A DNA stretch of 11,989 nucleotides, taken from the NCBI GenBank assembly GCA_028565635.1, contig JAOXYB010048713.1:1-11989 (forward strand), written 5' to 3'. The position numbers and the translations under genes were made by a program. Source of the stretch: Phoronis ovalis. Its lineage: Eukaryota; Phoronida; Phoronidae. Below are positions 7,136 to 11,989 of this stretch, piece after piece (the first letter of the stretch is position 1; each line of letters opens with the position of its first letter). The notes beneath the pieces were generated by a model. The model searched no databases. It was not told the origin of the DNA and worked only from the letters and a program-made list of their open reading frames with translations.

Positions 7136-7741
7136 TCCAACGTGACTTATACGTTTGTACAAAGCTCGCACACAGATAGTACAGTTATAAAATTGGTAAA
7201 AAATAACAACATGTGAATATTGATAGATCACGCTGAGAAGGTATTACTTACGCAGTAATAATCTCATTTACATAATCTCGCCTCAGGTAGCAGGGACAAG
7301 TTGTGTTGAATAGCAATCAGTAGAAGTGTATGTGATTAACAACAACAGTCAGCTAGGAACATTGTTGGAAGTTGTGTAATGCTCGAATGTAGTCAGGAAA
7401 GTAGACGTAGTGAGCGGTGTTTATCGGAGTAGAATGTAGAAGCTGACATATACTAGACCATTAAAAGGTGTTATTTTTTTGGGCCAATTTTTAAAATAAT
7501 AAATGTCTTTATAGTTCAAATGTTATCAATCATTGGTAGTGGTTGTTGTTATTAATGGCGGGGAAAACAAGTCTGATCTCATTGACATCAAATATAGCTG
7601 TAAGTCGCGATACAGGTTGGATAAATAGACATTAATATGATTAAATTACAATAAGTAAACTAATCATTATTGTAACGATAATGTATGATTGACATCGTCA
7701 AACTTTATACCGGCATTGACCACCTTCATTACTCAATTACG
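7136..7741 (+). other. Intron or intergenic stretch with one possible alternative first exon
   Basis: At 7555 an ATG in good context (ttaATGGcg) opens 15 codons (MAGKTSLISLTSNIA) ending at a consensus donor, GCT|gtaagt, at 7600, phase 0. This could be the first coding exon of a separate gene carrying the RRM-like exons downstream. TATAAAA at 7186-7192 is the only TATA-like motif nearby, but it lies about 370 bp upstream. Support is weak. The rest of the stretch shows nothing recognisable. Confidence 0.25.
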
Positions 7742-8399
7742 CAAGTAACTTAAGACAGGTGTTTACCAGGTATCGCCACGGGTGGCGCTGCGAAATTGTT
7801 TTTTTGATATTTCTAAATAAATAAAAAGGTTAATTTGTTCATTTTAATGTGTGTTTGTTAGGATCTGTATGACCTTTAACGTGGCACTCACTGCTTTTAG
7901 CTAAATGATCACGTGACCCATAGGTGTGTGCTTACCAGTGATACAAATTACACCAACTTCAACTAAATTTCCGCGCGTTCGACGAGATCAACGATCTAAT
8001 TTTTTGGTAAAATTAGTTAATATGTTTATTCAAGAAGATAATTGGCATGGCATAAAGCATATTTCGATTTTTCCTTCCATTTTAAGTAACATTTTTTTTC
8101 CATATAACTCTCATAAACTCCGCCATTTTTCGCTTGAAAATATGTTATTCCTAAAAAACGCCAAACTGGTTTGAGTATGCCATATGTGCAAAAGTAAGTT
8201 CTTACCTTACTAGTTCTCATAGAACAACTTTCCAAAATTTACAAAATCAAGGGAACGCGCGGAATTTGAATTATATCGTTCCTACTTTATTGCAAGCAAC
8301 AGTGCACAGTAGTAGAACGTGCATATGTAGATAGGGAGGTAATTCTGAATTATAGCGCGTGCGTCTGGAAATAAATATTAACCTGACTTAAGTTACTTG
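7742..8399. mobile_element. Complete MITE-like element with 18-bp terminal inverted repeats
   Basis: The left end caagtaacttaagacagg (7742-7759) is matched, with one mismatch, by the reverse complement of 8382-8399. A subterminal inverted pair, tttccgcgcgttc near 7968-7980 and gaacgcgcgga near 8253-8263, supports a folded structure. There is no transposase and no long open frame. A clear target site duplication was not found. A second, truncated copy in the same orientation lies at 9368-9775. Confidence 0.8.
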
Positions 8400-8471
8400 G
8401 GTAGCAGCATGTGTTACTTGTCTTCGCTTTGTGGTGCATGCAGCTAATAACTTCGTCCTCTCTTTACGCAG

Positions 8472-8567
8472 GGCAGATTATTTCTAAGTATACTACATAA
8501 AACCATATTTTATTGTTATAATAATATGTGTTGTTCTCCACAGTGCAGATACGGCCCATTGAAAGTT
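8472..8567 (+). CDS. Candidate coding exon upstream of the RRM-like exon
   Basis: A very strong acceptor (gtcctctctttacgcag, with gctaataac upstream) precedes 8472. In phase 0 the sequence is open through 8642, followed by TAA overlapping a gtaaac donor motif. A donor at 8568 (GTT|gtaatt) would make a 96-bp, phase 0-0 exon fitting the next exon at 8762. A second acceptor inside (ttctccacag, exon from 8544) keeps the same frame and would leave only CRYGPLKV. Alternatively, the full open stretch of 57 codons to the TAA at 8643-8645 could be a terminal exon. The acceptor is convincing. The exon end is not. Confidence 0.37.
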
Positions 8568-8761
8568 GTAATTTGCTCTACCGCTCACAATATAAATGCA
8601 CAATCACCACTTTCCAACGATAGCTTCTTCAATGTTGCAACGTAAACATCTTATTTCCCTACCTACAGCACTATTTTGGAGTCATATCTAATATCATGAA
8701 TATTTTCATAAACCAATGAAAAGTAAAGACTTTATTAAAACACGGCTTGTTAACATTCCAG

Positions 8762-8848
8762 CTATTAGCTCCGCCGGCACGATTTACATTATTGGTACAC
8801 GGGATTCCATATCATTTCAGTGATAGAGATGTATGGGCAATATTCCAA
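8762..8848 (+). CDS. Coding exon: first half of an RRM-like domain
   Basis: The exon runs from acceptor gttaacattccag|CTA to a perfect donor CCAA|gtaagt: 87 bp, 29 codons, phase 0-0. The peptide contains TLLVHGIPYHF followed by SDRDVWAIF. This order fits the first strand (RNP2-like, hydrophobic with a Gly and Pro) and first helix of an RNA recognition motif, the single-stranded RNA-binding fold. The resemblance is by eye, and the RNP2 aromatic position appears to be Leu in LLVHGI. The matching second half appears at 10148-10261. The exon lies between two direct MITE copies. I do not recognise a specific family. Confidence 0.6.
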
Positions 8849-8909
8849 GTAAGTAGTAATTAGTAGAATTTGATTTGAGTGGCTAATAAATGACATGGGA
8901 CGATTTTAG

Positions 8910-8939
8910 ATGTCAATTACTGCTGGTAGACAACATCTT
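8910..8939 (+). other. Weak alternative micro-exon candidate
   Basis: A 30-nt open segment (MSITAGRQHL) lies after cgattttag and before CTT|gtgatt, in phase 0-0. It would compete with 9005-9043 as the link between the RRM-like halves. The preceding intron would be only 61 nt and the donor is poor, so 9005-9043 is preferred. Confidence 0.12.
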
Positions 8940-9004
8940 GTGATTGCAAAATGATAATGTGTCTCGTTGGTAATAATAATTATTTCATTTTTCTAATTTG
9001 AAAG

Positions 9005-9043
9005 ACTCGATATTTTGTCAGCGACACACCTTGTACCAGAAAA
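9005..9043 (+). CDS. Candidate exon: middle of the RRM-like domain
   Basis: A T-rich acceptor (ttatttcatttttctaatttgaaag) precedes 13 codons in phase 0-0 (TRYFVSDTPCTRK), followed by the donor AAA|gtgatt. An RRM needs about 15-20 residues between the end of helix 1 (WAIF) and strand 3 (HATVTYG). Inserting this exon gives 15 and provides a plausible strand 2 (RYFVS) and loop. Without it, the two halves meet too closely for the fold. The donor departs from the gtaagt seen elsewhere, so confidence is modest. Confidence 0.3.
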
Positions 9044-9367
9044 GTGATTATCATTTTATTCATGTCAGTTGGTTAATAGTTGGTTAATAGTAACACAGTT
9101 TCCATAACTTAGGGTATTCGAGACAATAAAGAAATAATAGCCATGAAATACATACGATGACTGCTTTGTTTGTTCGAGACAAGTTGTTGACTCGTGACGG
9201 AAACAAGCTTATTCAAGGCAACTACGAAATGATAGATACATGAGTTATGCAATCACAAATGAGTTGCTGGTTCACAAGAGACAATTAGAAAATGATAGAC
9301 AGCATGGATATGTTTTGTAATATAAGAGCAATGACTTTAATACTTGGTTTATACGACATAAGGTGTG
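9044..9367 (+). other. Intron stretch with no recognised feature
   Basis: Presumed intron. A short tandem pair of gttggttaata occurs near 9069-9090. No further exon, RNA gene or element was found before the MITE copy at 9368. Confidence 0.4.
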
Positions 9368-9775
9368 CAAGTAACTTAAGGCAGATGTTTACCACGCTTC
9401 GTCACGGGTGGTGCTGCGAAATTGTTTTTTTTTTTGATATTTCTAAATAAATAAAAAGGATATGACCTTTAACGTGACACTCACTGCTTTTGGCTAAAAG
9501 ATCACGTGACTCATGGGTATATGCTTACCTGTGCTAACAATTACTCCTACTTCAACTAAGATAACTTATCTAATTTTTTGGTAAAATTAGCTAATATGTT
9601 TATTCAAGAAGATAACAGAAATAAGGCATATTTCGTTTTTTTCTTCCATTTTAAGTAACGTACTTTTTTCCGTAAAACTCTTATAAAATCCGCCATTTTT
9701 CGCTTGAAAACATGTTATTCCTCAATAACGCCAAAATAATTTAAGTATGCCATATGTGCAAATGTAAGTTCTTAC
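9368..9775. mobile_element. Truncated direct copy of the 7742-8399 MITE
   Basis: Begins caagtaacttaaggcag and follows the same order of landmarks as the complete copy: cacgggtgg, gctgcgaaattg, tgatatttctaaataaataa, gacctttaacgtg, cactcactgctttt, tctaattttttggtaaaa, atatgtttattcaagaagat, ccgccatttttcgcttgaaa and catatgtgcaaa. It lacks about 40 bp after the ataaaaagg landmark, the CCGCGCGTTC block, and the right-hand 190 bp including the terminal inverted repeat. The orientation is the same as in the complete copy. Confidence 0.85.
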
Positions 9776-10147
9776 TTACATGAAGTGTCTTGTTTACATA
9801 AGTATGCTTCCACATTTTAGATGAACTCCTATAGCTGAACATTGATAGAAGCAAAGGTTCATCCTTGCACACAAGCTATTACTACGGTGTGTATGTTTGT
9901 TATTTTCAAATATCATTTAACTTTTAATGATATTATATGTAGAGCTTTGTATATATCTATGACCTAAAATATTAGTAATACAAATGTTGTGTTTATACAT
10001 GACGGGTTCAACCATAAATAAATAAATCTACATCTCAGATGGTATATTTTACTTTAACTTTGCCGGCGTCATATGTGTAATATGTGACAGTCAAACTTAG
10101 TGAATTAATTGAAAATCGCAATTTTTCCGATTTTATACTGGATGCAG
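9776..10147 (+). other. Intron before the last RRM-like exon
   Basis: Nothing supportable apart from the 3' end of the intron: a pyrimidine-rich tract (caatttttccgattttatac) followed by tggatgcag, the acceptor for 10148. Segments after cacattttag (9820) close with stops in every frame within a few codons. Confidence 0.45.
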
Positions 10148-10261
10148 CCACACGCTACTGTAACGTATGGTTTACGCAATGACGCTGACCAGGCAATACA
10201 AAACATGGACATGAAACATGTTCCGATAAGTCCAACGGATTCACGTCAAATAATCTTTACG
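10148..10261 (+). CDS. Coding exon: second half of an RRM-like domain
   Basis: A 114-bp exon (38 codons, phase 0-0) runs from acceptor ggatgcag|CCA to the donor TTTACG|gtaaat. It reads HATVTYGL, then RNDADQAIQNMD and later RQIIFT. This is the arrangement expected for strand 3 (the RNP1 region), helix 2 and strand 4 of an RNA recognition motif. The aromatic residue typical of RNP1 is represented by the Tyr of VTYG, but the usual basic and Gly-rich start of RNP1 is missing, so RNA binding may be weak or altered. If the donor is not used, the frame runs on to TAG at 10310-10312 and the exon would be terminal. AATAAA at about 10646 could then end the transcript. Confidence 0.6.
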
Positions 10262-11139
10262 GTAAATAAAAGTAATCTAATAGTGCCTATGCTGAAGATA
10301 AATTATCAATAGCGTTGCGTCATACATGAACACGAAGCGATAAGTACTGCAATTAATTGCTAGCAACATTAACTGTTGTCTGTCTACGCAGTCGTGTGTT
10401 TATGTAGTTTATAGTATCTGTTTTTACAGCTTGCAGACTGAATATATCCAATCGGTAGTTACTAGTTATCAAGTAATATCTGGTTTTAACCATGCACTTA
10501 ATTTAACAAGAGTGATGTAAACTCGTTATAAAACATTTGACCATTTCAGATCAGCTTTTCTCTTTGTGAATGTCATATTTCACTACCTGTCATCTTATTA
10601 AGCTGGCAATTGATTGGCGCCAGCATTTTCATGCGCTTTACATATAAATAAAGTGATTATCCGTTCCCCAACTTAAGAAGGTACGGAACACTAACGGATA
10701 TATTTATTCAGATTGACCGACATTAAATGTGTCCTGTACCTCTGGGTCACCAATTCAGTATTCAAATGTTTAGTAAGTCTAAAAATATGTTTCTGGGACA
10801 ACAACAAGTTATTCTTACACGTTTATAGTACACGTGGTTAAGTCACTCAGGATCTACCTTAGTGCAAATCAAGGTATGTTAAAGACTATTCTGAGACAAG
10901 GTATATCGAAATGTATGTTTGTAATATTTCCATTATGACATGGTTACTGTGACGGGTGTTTTATTTCTGCTGATCCTCGTTTGTCATATGAAGTATTACG
11001 TGATTTTGTGACAATAAACTAATTGAAGCTCACTCGTTTTACTTCAATCCGAAACATAATGGTCGCCTGAACTCAGGTGCCACTTTATTTTTGCCATTAT
11101 GAGAGGAGTAGGGTTACCTCCAAGTTAATTGTGTTCGCA
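10262..11139 (+). other. 3' flanking or intronic stretch
   Basis: No further exon could be joined with confidence. A possible segment near 10850-10871 before gtatgt is open only in a phase that does not match. AATAAA motifs occur near 10264, 10646 and 11013. The second is the best placed if the RRM-like exon is terminal. Confidence 0.4.
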
Positions 11140-11300
11140 CTTAAAAATCGCAAATGCTCGCTGCTCGCACTTAACAAGAACAAATAATAACCCAAAAAAA
11201 ACGGTTGACAAAAAAAAGGTCACCAAAACTAACCAAAAAAACCTCGACAAAACTACATAGTCGCTGCTCGCGATAACGGAAAAACAAATAACACAAATTG
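11140..11300. repeat. A-rich degenerate repeat patch, possible element remnant
   Basis: The stretch contains repeated tcgcactta (near 11145 and 11166), repeated cgctgctcgc (near 11159 and 11263), and a run of AC/A-rich, roughly 10-15 nt periodic words (ggttgacaaaaa, ggtcaccaaaac, taaccaaaaaaacc, tcgacaaaact). The minus-strand hydrophobic open frame across it follows from this composition. It may be the remains of a dispersed element. No ends were found. Confidence 0.45.
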
Positions 11301-11989
11301 GGATACACCCATAATTAATTTCATGTGTTTTTCGTTTAAGCAAAAGGTGGATTGCCTAAACTTAGAATTATTGATCAAGCTTTACTTAAATATTTACTTG
11401 TGTGTTGAAATTGTTGAGCAAAAATATTGCTATTGTCATTGATCGCTAAGGGTTATCCACTATTGGAAGATTCTCTATAAGGCAAGGTGATAACAACACA
11501 GAGTAATAATTCATTTTAAATTATTTCCAGTTTGCAAAGCTGATAATATTAATGCGGATATCTTAGTTATCTTAACTGAATACAAGACAGTTTAGACAGA
11601 AGTCGCTGACCTGCAAATCTATAACAAAGGCCGACAAGAGAATTCCTATATTGCTTTACGGAATCATTAATTAAGGCTAAAGCTAAACTCTCTTGTCTAG
11701 TACTTCTTTACATAACCTTTTGACTAGATATCTGAAATGCATGAGTAGTACCAATACAACGGATATCGAATAAAATGCATAGATATATTTTTATACTTGA
11801 AGACTTACACAACTACATGTACAGGTACATTATGTGTTTGTTTAATATTTTAATTACAAATATTGTAAATGCATATGTATATATAGAGACTAGGCTACTT
11901 ACAAAATATACTGGATAATTATACCATATATAAGCAGACATTTTATTTAATTGACTAAAAGCATAGTCAAATCTACCGGAGAACAAACC
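11301..11989. other. Terminal AT-rich stretch
   Basis: No exon, RNA gene or recognised element. A short inverted pair (gacaagaga near 11633-11641 and tctcttgtc near 11689-11697) could form a small stem with a loop of roughly 45 nt, but nothing further supports a functional RNA. Confidence 0.4.

Noticed and set aside
7186-7192. TATAAAA as a promoter for the ATG at 7555
   Set aside because: It is about 370 bp upstream of the candidate start in AT-rich DNA where this word is expected by chance, and no initiator evidence accompanies it.
7926-8235. Open frames on both strands around 7926-8235
   Set aside because: They lie inside the MITE. The truncated copy at 9368-9775 shows indels that break them, and no transposase motif is present.
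11125-11343. 72-codon hydrophobic minus-strand frame resembling a membrane protein
   Set aside because: The A-rich, periodic sequence read in reverse gives Phe/Leu/Val-rich peptides automatically. There is no conserved pattern or context.
1-11989. tRNA or rRNA genes
   Set aside because: I looked for B-box-like GGTTCAA(T/A) words and cloverleaf-compatible flanks. Isolated words near 3584 and 10005 have no matching A box or acceptor stem.

Overview
The window looks like metazoan nuclear DNA. It is AT-rich, has no long open reading frame on either strand, and its only convincing coding signal lies in short open segments bounded by GT/AG splice sites on the + strand. Dispersed repeats fill much of the remainder. 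Short exons in long introns, minisatellite-bearing repeats and palindromic MITEs would suit a mollusc or another lophotrochozoan, but that assignment is inference. I see no rRNA, tRNA, CRISPR array, operon or bacterial promoter.

Best reading of the coding content: part of one or two + strand genes made of very small exons. Better supported exons are 2546-2746 (Pro/Gly/Gln-rich, with PIQGPG-like repeats), 3136-3173, 4091-4130, 4355-4405, 8762-8848 and 10148-10261. Their phases agree when joined in order: 0-0, 0-2, 2-0, 0-0, 0-0, 0-0. The last two resemble the two halves of an RNA recognition motif (RRM). Weaker candidates are 290-334 (start codon plus a hydrophobic signal-peptide-like stretch), 6372-6413, 8472-8567 and 9005-9043. 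The last would supply the missing middle of the RRM. A signal peptide and an RRM do not normally share a protein, so either 290-334 is not part of this gene or the window holds two genes. Strong acceptors at 4504 and 5987 would give short terminal exons and could end an upstream gene.

Repeats by region: a TG-rich microsatellite (1387-1444); minisatellite element copy A (1917-2554), whose last unit forms the acceptor of the Pro/Gly/Gln exon; a triplicated splice donor (4115-4190); a 54-bp tandem duplication carrying a branch-point-like site and acceptor (4581-4688); minisatellite element copy B (5294-5777); an inverted pair of a roughly 190-bp repeat (6094-6282 and 6634-6820); a foldback MITE with a 9-10 bp target duplication (6901-7135); and two direct copies of another MITE (7742-8399 complete, 9368-9775 truncated). 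The last 1.7 kb has little beyond an A-rich, degenerate repeat-like patch near 11140-11300.

All exon calls were made by eye from splice motifs and reading frame. Transcript data would be decisive.
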